From: Hydrogenophaga sp.
GTDB taxonomy: Bacteria; Pseudomonadota; Gammaproteobacteria; Burkholderiales; Burkholderiaceae_C
Length of the DNA: 64,000 nt
Assembly (NCBI RefSeq): GCF_018780075.1
Contig: NZ_JADMKB010000105.1
Location: 1 to 64,000 of the forward strand
Direction of reading: 5' to 3'
Position numbers and translations under genes: made by a program. Numbering within the stretch: position 1 is the first letter of the stretch; every line of letters begins with the position of its first letter. This document shows, piece after piece, positions 17,207 through 25,085 of this stretch. Below the pieces are notes generated by a model. It was not told where the DNA came from and ran no database searches. It saw only the letters and a list, made by a program, of their open reading frames with translations.

Positions 17207-19216
17207 TCAGCGGTAGAGCACCTGTGGCAGCCACATGCCGATGGCCGGGAACTGGTAGAGCAGGACGATGGCCAGGATCTGGATGCCCATGAAAGGCAGC
17301 ATGCCGACAAAGATCTGGTTCAGCGTCACGTGCTTGGGCGACACGCCCTTGAGGTAGAAGGCCGCCATGGCCACGGGCGGGCTCAGGAAGGCGGTTTGCA
17401 GGTTCAGCGCCACCAGCAGGCCGAAGAACAGCGGGTCCACACCAAAGTTGTCCAGCAGCGGGATGAAGATGGGCATGAAGATCACGATGATCTCGGTCCA
17501 CTCCAGCGGCCAGCCCAGGATGAAGATCAGCACCTGCGACAAGATCAGGAACTCGGTCTTGGACAGGTTCATGCTCAGCACCCAGGTCTCGACCAGTTCC
17601 TGCCCGCCCAGCAGCGCGAAGGCCGCCGAGAAAATGGCCGAGCCCACAAACAGCCAGCACACCATGGCGCTGGTCTTGGCCGTGAGGAACACGCTTTCCT
17701 TGACCACACTGAAGGTGAGCTGTCGGTAGGCCGCCGCCAGCAGGAAGCCGCCGAAGGCGCCCACCGCTGCCGCTTCCGTGGGCGTGGCCAGACCGAAGAC
17801 GATCGAACCCAGCACCGACAGGATGAGCACCAGCAGCGGGAAGAAGCTGGAGAGCAGCATCTTGAAGACTTCCAACCGCGTGAAGCTCAGGATGGCGTAG
17901 AAGATCACCATGGCCAGCAGACCCACGGCCAGGCCGATCCAGAAGCTCATGGAGGCTGGCTTGGTGGTGGCAGCAGGCTCTGCGGCCTCACCTGCGGGAG
18001 CTGCAGCAGCAGCCGGCTCGGCCACGGCATCGGGTGCCGCGCCAGCCGCAGGAGCCTCTTTCTCGGCACCGGGTGGTTCGGCCACGGCGCCTTCCTGTGC
18101 ACCCGGTGGCTCGGCCACCGCGTCGTCGGATGGGGGTTCAGCCAGACCGCCTTCTTCGGCTTCGGGTTCGGCCAGACCACCTTCGCTGGTGTTCTCGTCC
18201 ACGTTGGCGCCAGCGCCCATGGGCTGCAGCTCTTCGTAGGTTTCCACCGGCACCACGGTGGTGGCGCTCTGGTAACTGGCGAAGGCCACGGCGGCGAACA
18301 GGATCGCTGGCAGCAGTGCGATGCCCAACTGGCCCAGCAGGTACTTGGCGGACACGTCCTGGTTGCGCCGGCCTTTGAGTGCCTTGATCAGGTTGGACAC
18401 GGCCCAGCCGTCGCCGGTGGCACCGATGGCCGTCAGCGGCGCCGGCAGCGGCACGAAGCGCTGCGCTGCGGTGAGCGGCGGCGCCCAAGCCGGCTTGATC
18501 TTGGCCATGATGATCACGTACAGGATGTACAGACCGGCCAGCATGATGCCGGGGAAGAAGGCACCTGCATACAGCTGCACCACCGACACGCCGGCGGTGG
18601 CGCCGTACACGATCAACAGCACCGAGGGCGGGATCAGGATGCCCAGGCAGCCACCAGCGGTGATGACACCGGCCGACAGGCGCACGTCGTAGCCGGCGCG
18701 CAGCATCTGCGGCAGGGCCAGCAAACCCATGAGCGTGACGACCGCACCCACGATGCCGGTGGCGGTGGCGAACACCGCGCAAGTCACCAGCGTGGCCACA
18801 CCCAGCGAGCCCGGCACACGGGCCAGGGCCAGGTGCAGGCTGCGGAACAGCTTGTCGATCAGATTGGCGCGTTCCACGAGATAGCCCATGAACACGAACA
18901 GCGGGATCGAGATCAGCACGTCGTTGCTCATCACCGAAAACGCGCGCTGCACCATCAGGTCCAGCGTCTGCCGGATCGCGCCGGCGGAGGTCTGGTCGCC
19001 CGAGTGGTAGGCGAAGAACGCAAACAGCATGCCCATGCCCATGAGCGTGAACGCGGTCGGAAAGCCCAGCATGATCGCCACGACCACCAGCGAGAGCATG
19101 AGCAGGCCGTAGTGGCCGTTGGTCATGGTCGGCACGCTGATCACCATGGCCAGCACGGCCACGAGGATGAGCGCCATCAGACCGAAGCCGAACCAGAGTT
19201 CCTTGCGGATGGTCAT
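17207..19216 (-). CDS. TRAP transporter large permease (DctM-type) with a low-complexity insertion
   Basis: 669 residues, against about 430 for a usual DctM. The start MTIRKELWFG overlaps the end of the small-subunit gene by ATGA, so the long N-terminal extension in the ORF track is rejected. The N-terminal half carries the family's GFPTAFTLMGMGMLF, SIPLFVFMGYLVERA and ATATGIVGAVVTLMGLLALP segments, and the C-terminal half has FGLATPTEAAAVGAFGGF and GWPLEWTEIIVIFMPIF. Between them, roughly residues 325-405, is an Ala/Glu/Pro/Gly-rich stretch with repeated GLAEPP/AVAEPPGA units, bounded by transmembrane helices. It works with the DctP receptor to import organic acids using ion gradients. The insertion is discussed in the findings. 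Confidence 0.93.
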   Translation of the reverse strand: MTIRKELWFGFGLMALILVAVLAMVISVPTMTNGHYGLLMLSLVVVAIMLGFPTAFTLMGMGMLFAFFAYHSGDQTSAGAIRQTLDLMVQRAFSVMSNDVLISIPLFVFMGYLVERANLIDKLFRSLHLALARVPGSLGVATLVTCAVFATATGIVGAVVTLMGLLALPQMLRAGYDVRLSAGVITAGGCLGILIPPSVLLIVYGATAGVSVVQLYAGAFFPGIMLAGLYILYVIIMAKIKPAWAPPLTAAQRFVPLPAPLTAIGATGDGWAVSNLIKALKGRRNQDVSAKYLLGQLGIALLPAILFAAVAFASYQSATTVVPVETYEELQPMGAGANVDENTSEGGLAEPEAEEGGLAEPPSDDAVAEPPGAQEGAVAEPPGAEKEAPAAGAAPDAVAEPAAAAAPAGEAAEPAATTKPASMSFWIGLAVGLLAMVIFYAILSFTRLEVFKMLLSSFFPLLVLILSVLGSIVFGLATPTEAAAVGAFGGFLLAAAYRQLTFSVVKESVFLTAKTSAMVCWLFVGSAIFSAAFALLGGQELVETWVLSMNLSKTEFLILSQVLIFILGWPLEWTEIIVIFMPIFIPLLDNFGVDPLFFGLLVALNLQTAFLSPPVAMAAFYLKGVSPKHVTLNQIFVGMLPFMGIQILAIVLLYQFPAIGMWLPQVLYR

Positions 19217-19833
19217 GGCTGGCCGCCCTTCTGCTGCACCAGCTGGTCCAGGCTCTCGATGTCGCTGTCCTTCACGTGGACCATCTCTTTCAGCTTGTCG
19301 ACATCGACCTCTTCCACGTCGTCTTCGCGGGTCGGCCATTCACCGGTCTTCAGGCAGATCACGCAGCGCACGATCTCCACCAGGCCCTGCAGCAGCAGCA
19401 TGGCGCCCGCGATGGGCACCACGAACTTGAACGGGTAGACCGGCAGCGGGTCGGCGTTGAAGGTCTGTTCCCGGATCGCCAGCGAGTCGTTGGCAAAGGT
19501 CCAGCCGGCCCAGGTGAGCGCCACGATGCCGGGCAGGAAGAACACGATGTACAGCGTGAGGTCCACGCTGGCCTGCGTGCGCGGCTTGAAGAAGCCGTAG
19601 AGCACGTCGCCGCGCACGTGGCCGTTTTTCGCCAGGGTGTAGGCGCCCGCCGACATGAAGAGCAGGCCGTACATCATGATCTGTGCGTCCAGCACCCAGG
19701 CGTGCGGCTGGTTGAGCACGTAGCGCGAAAACACCTCCCAGCTGATCAGCAGGGTGAGGGCCACCACCGACCAGGCGCAGAGCTTGCCGAACCCGGTCGA
19801 GAGACGGTCCACCGTCCAGAGAAATTGTTGCAT
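19213..19833 (-). CDS. TRAP transporter small permease (DctQ-type)
   Basis: 206 residues with four predicted membrane helices and the family segment SWEVFSRYVLNQPHAWVLD near residue 32. An acidic C-terminal tail (TREDDVEEVDVDKLKEM) extends past the domain. It lies between dctP and dctM on the minus strand; its stop overlaps the dctM start, giving translational coupling of the two membrane subunits. The substrate cannot be inferred; the NQPHAWVLD form is common in the mannitol/chloroaromatic-annotated subgroup. Confidence 0.92.
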   Translation of the reverse strand: MQQFLWTVDRLSTGFGKLCAWSVVALTLLISWEVFSRYVLNQPHAWVLDAQIMMYGLLFMSAGAYTLAKNGHVRGDVLYGFFKPRTQASVDLTLYIVFFLPGIVALTWAGWTFANDSLAIREQTFNADPLPVYPFKFVVPIAGAMLLLQGLVEIVRCVICLKTGEWPTREDDVEEVDVDKLKEMVHVKDSDIESLDQLVQQKGGQP

Positions 19834-19855
19834 CGTGTCTCCGACTCAAACAGAA

Positions 19856-19876
19856 AGGGGCGCCGGTGGCGCCCCT
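19856..19876 (-). terminator. Intra-operon hairpin between dctP and dctQ (attenuator-like)
   Basis: A 9-bp stem AGGGGCGCC/GGCGCCCCT with a three-base loop, followed on the minus strand by TTCTGTTTG. It lies 17 bases past the dctP stop and ahead of dctQ. The imperfect T tract suggests partial termination, letting the receptor be made in excess of the permease. Confidence 0.65.
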
Positions 19877-19892
19877 GTTGGACAGCCAGGGA

Positions 19893-21011
19893 TCAGCCCT
19901 TCTTCGCGCCCTTGCCGAAGTAGTGGTTGTAGGCCATCTTGAAGTCGACCATGTAGTCGTTCTGCCACTGACCGGCCCGCTGCGCAAAGACGCGCTGGCT
20001 GTCCAGCACCTTCTTGAACAGGGGGTTCTCGCCACCCTTCTTGGCCATGATCTTGTCCCAGGCCGCGAGCTGCGCGCGCAGGATGGTGTCGGGCGTCTTG
20101 TAGAACTTGATGCCCTTCTTCTTCAGGTCGATGTAGTCCTCGGAGTTGCGCTGAATGGCCTTCCAGCTCATGTCGGCGCTGGCGGCCTGAACACCGTAGT
20201 CGATGATGGCCTTGAGCTCGGTGGGCAGCGCCTTGAGCTTGCCCGTGTTGAACAGGATCTCGAACTGTTCACCGCTCTGGTGGAAGCTCTGCAGCATGCA
20301 GTTCTTCACCACGTCGGGGAAGCCCAGCAGGCGGTCGCTCGTCGCGTTGTTGAACTCGGCCGCGTCGATCAGGCCGCGGTCCAGCGCGGGCACGATCTCG
20401 CCACCGGGCAGCGGGTTCACCGCAGCGCCCATGTCGGTGTACATGTCCACCGCCAGGCCCACGGTGCGGAACTTGACGCCCTTCAGGTCCTCGGCCTTGG
20501 CGATCGGTTTCTTGAACCAGCCGAAGGGCTGGGTCGGCATGGGGCCGTACAGGTAGGAGGTGACGTCCAGGTTCAGGCTTTTGTAGATCTCGGCCAGCAG
20601 GTCCTTGCCGCCGCCGTAGTTGTGCCAGGCCAGCAGCATGTTGGGGTCCATGCCGAAGGACGGGCCGGAGCCCCACAGGGCCAGCGCCGAGTTCTTGCCG
20701 TAGTGGTAGGCCACCACGCCGTGGCCGCCGTCCAGCGTGCCCTTGGCCACCGCTTCGAGCAACTGGAACGCGGGCACCACGGCGCCCGCCGGCAGCACCT
20801 CGATCTTCAGCTTGCCACCGGCCATGTCGTTGACCTTCTTGGCGAAATCGGAGGCGTACTCGTGGAAGATGTCTTTCGACGGCCAGGTGCTCTGGAACCG
20901 CAGGCTGGTGGTCTGTGCGGTGGCGATCATCGGCGCCGACATCGCGCCTGCCGCGACGGCTGCGCCCTTGATGATGTTGCGGCGTGAAGGGGCGGCTTTT
21001 TTGTCACTCAT
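19893..21011 (-). CDS. TRAP transporter substrate-binding protein (DctP-type)
   Basis: 372 residues from MSDKKAAPSRRNIIKGAAVA; the N terminus has a twin-arginine-like RR followed by a hydrophobic stretch and a cleavage site near ATAQT, so export (Tat or Sec) to the periplasm is expected. The mature protein starts TSLRFQSTWPSKDIFHEYA and has KAEDLKGVKFRTVGLAVDMY, the usual arginine-containing ligand region of DctP proteins. It is the first gene of dctP-dctQ-dctM, with a hairpin behind it. It binds an organic acid, probably a carboxylate; identity is unknown. Confidence 0.93.
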   Translation of the reverse strand: MSDKKAAPSRRNIIKGAAVAAGAMSAPMIATAQTTSLRFQSTWPSKDIFHEYASDFAKKVNDMAGGKLKIEVLPAGAVVPAFQLLEAVAKGTLDGGHGVVAYHYGKNSALALWGSGPSFGMDPNMLLAWHNYGGGKDLLAEIYKSLNLDVTSYLYGPMPTQPFGWFKKPIAKAEDLKGVKFRTVGLAVDMYTDMGAAVNPLPGGEIVPALDRGLIDAAEFNNATSDRLLGFPDVVKNCMLQSFHQSGEQFEILFNTGKLKALPTELKAIIDYGVQAASADMSWKAIQRNSEDYIDLKKKGIKFYKTPDTILRAQLAAWDKIMAKKGGENPLFKKVLDSQRVFAQRAGQWQNDYMVDFKMAYNHYFGKGAKKG

Positions 21012-21213
21012 CGAGGGAGTCTCCAAGGAGGTGAAAGAGCGTTTCATCATGCGCGGCATGTGTCGCCGTGCGGACAGGGGTTTTCACCAACCACTGTCGT
21101 GTCTGGGACTGCAAGATGCGAGGCCAACAGGGTCTTTCAAAAAGGCGCAGGAAAGGTGAAAAAAAGAGGGTGATTTGCGGGGCCCGCCGGACACCGGCGT
21201 GCGCTTCCCTACA

Positions 21214-21229
21214 ATACCTGTCAGGGTAT
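21214..21229. promoter_or_regulatory. CsoR/CstR-type operator upstream of the persulfide module
   Basis: ATACCTGTCAGGGTAT has 5-bp inverted arms ATACC/GGTAT separated by six bases, the form of CsoR-family sites (ATACCC...GGGTAT). It lies about 47 bases ahead of the regulator start, where it would cover the promoter and allow autorepression. Confidence 0.65.
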
Positions 21230-21275
21230 GGCGTGATGCCGCCCCGGACTTGTCCCCATGCACACAGGAGTGCCC

Positions 21276-21521
21276 ATGACCACCGTCCACGACCCCGAAC
21301 GCCAACGCGCGCTCGTGCTGCGCCTCAAGCGGGTGGAGGGCCAGTTGCGCGGCATCCAGAAGCTCATCGAAAGCGACGCGGACTGCGAGACCGTGGCGCA
21401 GCAGATGGCGGCGGCGCGCAAGGCCCTCGACAAGACGTTTTTCGCCATGGTGGGTTGCGTGATCGCACAAGGTGACGTGCCGCCCGACGATGTGGCCGAT
21501 ATGCTGTCGCGTTTTGCCTGA
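21276..21521 (+). CDS. CsoR-family regulator, CstR-like persulfide sensor
   Basis: 81 residues, all helical, with the family opening ALVLRLKRVEGQLRGIQKLIES. Two cysteines fit the sensing positions (about C37 in SDADCETV and C61 in MVGCVIAQ). The copper-ligand histidine four residues before the second Cys is replaced by Ala, which argues against copper sensing and for a CstR-type dithiol that reacts with persulfide. CAGGAG precedes the chosen ATG. The next gene, 27 bases downstream, is a persulfide dioxygenase-rhodanese fusion, which supports this reading. Alternative: an FrmR-like formaldehyde sensor, less likely because of the second Cys and the context. Confidence 0.88.
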   Translation: MTTVHDPERQRALVLRLKRVEGQLRGIQKLIESDADCETVAQQMAAARKALDKTFFAMVGCVIAQGDVPPDDVADMLSRFA

Positions 21522-21548
21522 CACACCATTTTGGGAAGCCGACCCGCC

Positions 21549-22664
21549 ATGAAGCCCCTCCAGTTGTTCGACCCCGACTCCAGCACTTTCACCTATGTGC
21601 TGTTCGACCAGTCCACCCGCGACGCGCTGATCATCGATCCGGTGGACGAGCAGATCGAACGCGACCTGGCGACGCTGCGCGAGTACGGCCTGAAGCTCGT
21701 GTGGACGGTGGAGACCCATGCCCACGCCGACCACATCACCAGCGCCGGCAAGCTCGCCGAGCTGACCGGCGCCAGGACCGCCGCGCCGGTCGGTTGCGGC
21801 ATCGGCACGGCGGGGGTGCAACTGCGGCACGCCGACACCCTGTCGTTCGGTGGCGAGACGCTGAGCGCCCTGCACACGCCGGGACACACCGCCGGCAGCA
21901 TGAGCTTCGTGTGGCGTGAGCACGTGTTCACCGGCGACACGCTGCTCATCAACGGGTGCGGCCGCACCGACTTCCAGTCCGGCAACGCCGCCGACCTTTA
22001 CCGCAGTCTCACGCAGGTGCTGTTTGCGCTGCCCGACACGACCACCGTCTGGCCGGGTCACGACTACCAGGGCCGCAGCCACTCGACCATCGGTCAGGAG
22101 AAGGCCGGCAATCCGCGGGTGGCGGGCAAGAGCGAGGCCGAGTTCGTGGCCCTCATGGACGCCCTGAACCTGCCCAAGCCCAGGCGCATCGACGAGGCCG
22201 TGCCGGCCAACCTCACCTCCGGCATCCGCCACGACATGGACGGTGCGCTGCTCATGCAGCCGCGACCCACCCAGAGCGGCTACGCCGGCGATGTGTCGCC
22301 GCAGCTGGCCTGGCAGTGGGCGCAGGCGGGCCGGGCGGTGCTGGTGGACGTGCGCACCGATGCCGAGCGTGAATGGGTGGGTTTTGTGCCGGGCGCCGTG
22401 CCGGTGGCCTGGAAGCAGTGGCCGGGCATGGCCATGAACCCGCAGTTCGACGACGCCGTGCGGCAGGCCGCGGTCGGCGGGAAGCCGCTGGTGCTGTTGT
22501 GCCGCAGCGGCGTGCGCTCCATCGCCGCCGCCAAGCGGGCCACCGAGCTTGGCCTGGAGGCCTACAACATCCTGGAAGGTTTCGAGGGCGATCCGGACGC
22601 CCAGGCTCAGCGGGGGCGAAAGGGCGGCTGGCGCCACCACGGTTTGCCCTGGCGCCAGAATTGA
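21549..22664 (+). CDS. Metallo-beta-lactamase/rhodanese fusion, persulfide dioxygenase
   Basis: 371 residues. The N-terminal metallo-beta-lactamase domain has THAHADHITSAGKL near residue 57, TPGHTAGSMSF, TGDTLLINGCGRTDFQSG and WPGHDYQG, the mononuclear-iron pattern of ETHE1-type persulfide dioxygenases. The C-terminal rhodanese domain (about 265-365) has the active-site loop LLCRSGVRS with its catalytic Cys. The fusion oxidises glutathione or other persulfides to sulfite and can transfer sulfane sulfur, completing sulfide detoxification. It is cotranscribed with the CstR-like regulator. No sulfide:quinone reductase is in the window. Confidence 0.92.
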   Translation: MKPLQLFDPDSSTFTYVLFDQSTRDALIIDPVDEQIERDLATLREYGLKLVWTVETHAHADHITSAGKLAELTGARTAAPVGCGIGTAGVQLRHADTLSFGGETLSALHTPGHTAGSMSFVWREHVFTGDTLLINGCGRTDFQSGNAADLYRSLTQVLFALPDTTTVWPGHDYQGRSHSTIGQEKAGNPRVAGKSEAEFVALMDALNLPKPRRIDEAVPANLTSGIRHDMDGALLMQPRPTQSGYAGDVSPQLAWQWAQAGRAVLVDVRTDAEREWVGFVPGAVPVAWKQWPGMAMNPQFDDAVRQAAVGGKPLVLLCRSGVRSIAAAKRATELGLEAYNILEGFEGDPDAQAQRGRKGGWRHHGLPWRQN

Positions 22665-22780
22665 GCCGGTGCGCGGTCCCGGATGGCGAGGCGACCCGGC
22701 GGTTTCTGGCCTCGGCGGGAGGGCAACGGCGCCGCTTATCGGATGAACAGCCCCAAACTTGAGAAGAAAGCGTAACAACC

Positions 22781-22798
22781 CCTGTCAACCTTGACAGG
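22781..22798. promoter_or_regulatory. lux-box-like palindrome at the cqsA promoter
   Basis: CCTGTCAACCTTGACAGG is a perfect 8+2+8 inverted repeat and fits the CTG-N10-CAG form of LuxR-type binding sites. The same arms (CTGTCAA/TTGACAG) recur at 26515-26530. The right arm contains a consensus -35 hexamer. Confidence 0.75.
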
Positions 22799-22819
22799 TG
22801 GTGCGGGGGTTTCATTTTG
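22791..22819 (+). promoter_or_regulatory. Predicted sigma70 promoter of the autoinducer synthase gene
   Basis: TTGACA (22791-22796), a 17-base spacer and ATTTTG (22814-22819), giving a leader of about 35 bases with CAGGAG before the ATG. The -35 lies inside the palindrome, so a bound regulator would either block polymerase or need to contact it directly. Spacing is seen; activity is inferred. Confidence 0.6.
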
Positions 22820-22860
22820 TTTCTTTTTTCAATGGGTTCTTCTTTACTCAGGAGAATCCC

Positions 22861-24108
22861 ATGGAACTGCTCGAAACCACCGCCCGTTCAACACCCCGTT
22901 CGGCACCCCGTTTGAGTGCGGCACTGGAGGCCCGCGTGGAGCGGGACTTTGCGCCGCGCTGGAACGGTCTCTGGAGCGGACGTTTCGCCGTCCAAGGCGC
23001 GCGGCCCGGGCCCAATTCGGTGCGGTTGGACGGCAACGACTACCTGGCCGTCTCGGGTCACCCGGACATTGTTCGCGCGCAGGTCGAGGCCCTGACCCGC
23101 TGCGGCAATTTCGCGGTGCAATCGGGCGTGTTCATGCACGATGAGCACCCGACCCGCAACCTGGAGCTGAAGCTGGCCGACTGGGTGGGCATGGACGACG
23201 GATTCGTCTGTCAATCGGGTTACGCGGCCAATGTCGGTCTGATCCAGTCGGTCGCGAACCAGGACACGCCGGTGTACCTGGACGGACAGGCCCACGCCTC
23301 GCTGTGGGAGGGGGCGCACGCGGCCCGCGCCCCGGCGCACGTGTTCCGCCACAACGACCCGCAGCACCTGGACAAGCTCATGTCGCGCGCGGGGCCGGGC
23401 CTGGTGGCGGTGGACTCGGTCTACAGCACCACGGGCGCCCTGTGTCCCCTGGAGGAGATCCTGGAGGTGGTCGAGCGGCACGGTTCCATGATCCTGGTCG
23501 ACGAATCGCATTCGCTGGGCACACACGGTCCGCGCGGCGCGGGTTTGTGCGCGCAGCTGGGCGTGACCGATCGCGTGCACTTCATCTCGGCCAGCCTGGC
23601 CAAGGCACTGGCCGGCCGTGCGGGCTTCTTCAGCGCCCCCGCGAAGCTGCGGTACCACATCCTCACGTCGAGCTTTCCCAACATCTTCAGCTCCTGTGTG
23701 CTGCCGCACGAGGCGGTCGGTCTCGGCGCGACCGTGGACGTGCTGCAGCAGGCCGATGCCGCGCGGGCCACGCTGCAGCGGCACACCCGCCGCATGCGCC
23801 AGTCGCTCACCGACATGGGCTACCCGATCCATCAGGGGACCGAACAGATCATTGCGCTGGAGGCCGGGCTCGAACCGGCCACCATCCGCCTGCGCGACGA
23901 ACTGGATGCCCGGGGTGTGCACACCGCGTTTTTTGGCGCGCCCGCGACCAGCCGCAACCGGTCGCTGGCCAGGATGACCCTGCACGCCGCGCTGACCGAG
24001 GCCGAGTTGAGCCACGTCGAGGCGGCCGCGCAGGAAGTGGCGGCGCTGGTGAAGCCCTGGGACTGGCCCGTGGCGCGCCGGAACCGGGGCGCGACTCAGC
24101 TGTCGTGA
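22861..24108 (+). CDS. cqsA: Alpha-hydroxyketone autoinducer synthase (CqsA/LqsA family)
   Basis: 415 residues, a PLP-dependent alpha-oxoamine synthase. It has RLDGNDYLAVSGHP near residue 55, the cofactor aspartate/histidine segment ILVDESHSLGTHGPRGAG near 211, and the Schiff-base lysine in SASLAKALAGRAGF at about 248. The fold is shared with BioF and KBL, but the FMHDEHPTRNLELKLADW and DGQAHASLWEGAH segments fit the CqsA/LqsA branch. No biotin or threonine genes are near; instead a six-helix sensor kinase and an LqsR-like regulator follow. CqsA joins an acyl-CoA to S-adenosylmethionine or an amino acid to give an aminoketone that becomes CAI-1/LAI-1-type signal. Its 3' end overlaps the convergent regulator gene by 13 bases. 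Confidence 0.88.
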   Translation: MELLETTARSTPRSAPRLSAALEARVERDFAPRWNGLWSGRFAVQGARPGPNSVRLDGNDYLAVSGHPDIVRAQVEALTRCGNFAVQSGVFMHDEHPTRNLELKLADWVGMDDGFVCQSGYAANVGLIQSVANQDTPVYLDGQAHASLWEGAHAARAPAHVFRHNDPQHLDKLMSRAGPGLVAVDSVYSTTGALCPLEEILEVVERHGSMILVDESHSLGTHGPRGAGLCAQLGVTDRVHFISASLAKALAGRAGFFSAPAKLRYHILTSSFPNIFSSCVLPHEAVGLGATVDVLQQADAARATLQRHTRRMRQSLTDMGYPIHQGTEQIIALEAGLEPATIRLRDELDARGVHTAFFGAPATSRNRSLARMTLHAALTEAELSHVEAAAQEVAALVKPWDWPVARRNRGATQLS

Positions 24109-25082
24109 ATCGCGCGGGAGCCCTGCACGTCCAGGAAGTTGTGGTACGGGTACACCGGGTGCGGTGTGTCGGCATCGTCCAGGCTGAACACCGCGCCGCT
24201 CAGCAGGCTCTCGTTGCCGATGGGAAAGGCGGGGGCGGTGCGGATCGGACCGCGCAGGCCCAGCTGCTGGTGCAGCTCAACCGCGGGCAGGAGGGCGCCG
24301 CTTTGAATGGCGCGCACGGTGTCGGACCCCAGCCCCGCCGAGCGGGCCAGCTCGGCGACGTCGTTGAGACCGGCGGCGGGTTCGAGCTGCAGCCAGTGGC
24401 AGCGACCCGCCGCGTCCAGCCCGAACATGCCAAACGGCTCACCCAGCACCACGTACTCGATCCAGTGCTTCAGTGCATAGGCCTGCAGCGCCTCGGCCAG
24501 TGAAGGCACCTGCAGCAGCGACTGTTGCGCCGGTTGCAGCGCGGTGCGCCACAGCGTGTTGAGCCGGGGGTGGGCCGCGTGGGCCAGCCGGACCAGGGTG
24601 GTCAGCAGGCGCCCGGTGATGTCGGCCGTCTGTTTCGGGATGAACTGGTCGATCAAACCCTGGTTGAAGGCCTGGATGGCGATCTGCTCGTCGGCCTGAC
24701 CGGTCAGCAGGATGCGCGAGCCCGGCCAGTCCAGCAGGGTCTTGAGCACCTTGAGGCCGTCGGTTCCGGGCATGGCGTAGTCGACCACGCAGGTGTGCGC
24801 CAGCTGGTAGCGCGCCGGGTGGTTGCCCCAGTAGCTCATCACCTGCGGCAGCAGCGGATGTCCCTGGCGCCAGCGCTCGATCATCAGCAAATGCAGCGCC
24901 GCGTCGGCTTCCCACTTGGCGGGTTCATCGCGCATGCGGGCCAGGAATGCCGCAGGGCGGGAGTACAGCTCCACCTGCATGTGGGTCGGCACGACCATGC
25001 CGAGCATCTCCAGGTAGTCGATGTCGTCATCGAGAAAGAGGATGCAGCCCGAGCGGTGGTACAGGGGAAGTTTGAGGGCCAT
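24096..25082 (-). CDS. LqsR-like response regulator with extended receiver and no DNA-binding domain
   Basis: 328 residues. The acidic pair is in ILFLDDDIDYLEML (18-20), the phospho-acceptor aspartate is about D101 in CVVDYAMPGTDGL, the conserved Thr is about T127 in ILLTGQADEQ, and the Lys about K150 in QFIPKQ. In a plain receiver the aspartate is near 55, so some 45 residues (WEADAALHLLMIERWRQGHP region) are inserted before it. The remaining 165 residues match no output domain I recognise and have no helix-turn-helix. It follows the kinase gene by three bases on the same strand. By analogy with LqsR, JqsR and relatives it relays the kinase state, but its target is unknown. Confidence 0.82.
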   Translation of the reverse strand: MALKLPLYHRSGCILFLDDDIDYLEMLGMVVPTHMQVELYSRPAAFLARMRDEPAKWEADAALHLLMIERWRQGHPLLPQVMSYWGNHPARYQLAHTCVVDYAMPGTDGLKVLKTLLDWPGSRILLTGQADEQIAIQAFNQGLIDQFIPKQTADITGRLLTTLVRLAHAAHPRLNTLWRTALQPAQQSLLQVPSLAEALQAYALKHWIEYVVLGEPFGMFGLDAAGRCHWLQLEPAAGLNDVAELARSAGLGSDTVRAIQSGALLPAVELHQQLGLRGPIRTAPAFPIGNESLLSGAVFSLDDADTPHPVYPYHNFLDVQGSRAIHDS

Positions 25083-25085
25083 GGA

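Noticed and set aside
22781-22798. The cqsA palindrome as a terminator of the persulfide gene
   Set aside because: It lies 117 bases past that stop, has no T run directly after it, contains a -35 hexamer, and recurs at the luxR region.
22861-24108. Reading the synthase as BioF (8-amino-7-oxononanoate synthase) or KBL
   Set aside because: Same fold, but no biotin or threonine genes are near, and the adjacent kinase and LqsR-like regulator fit an autoinducer synthase.
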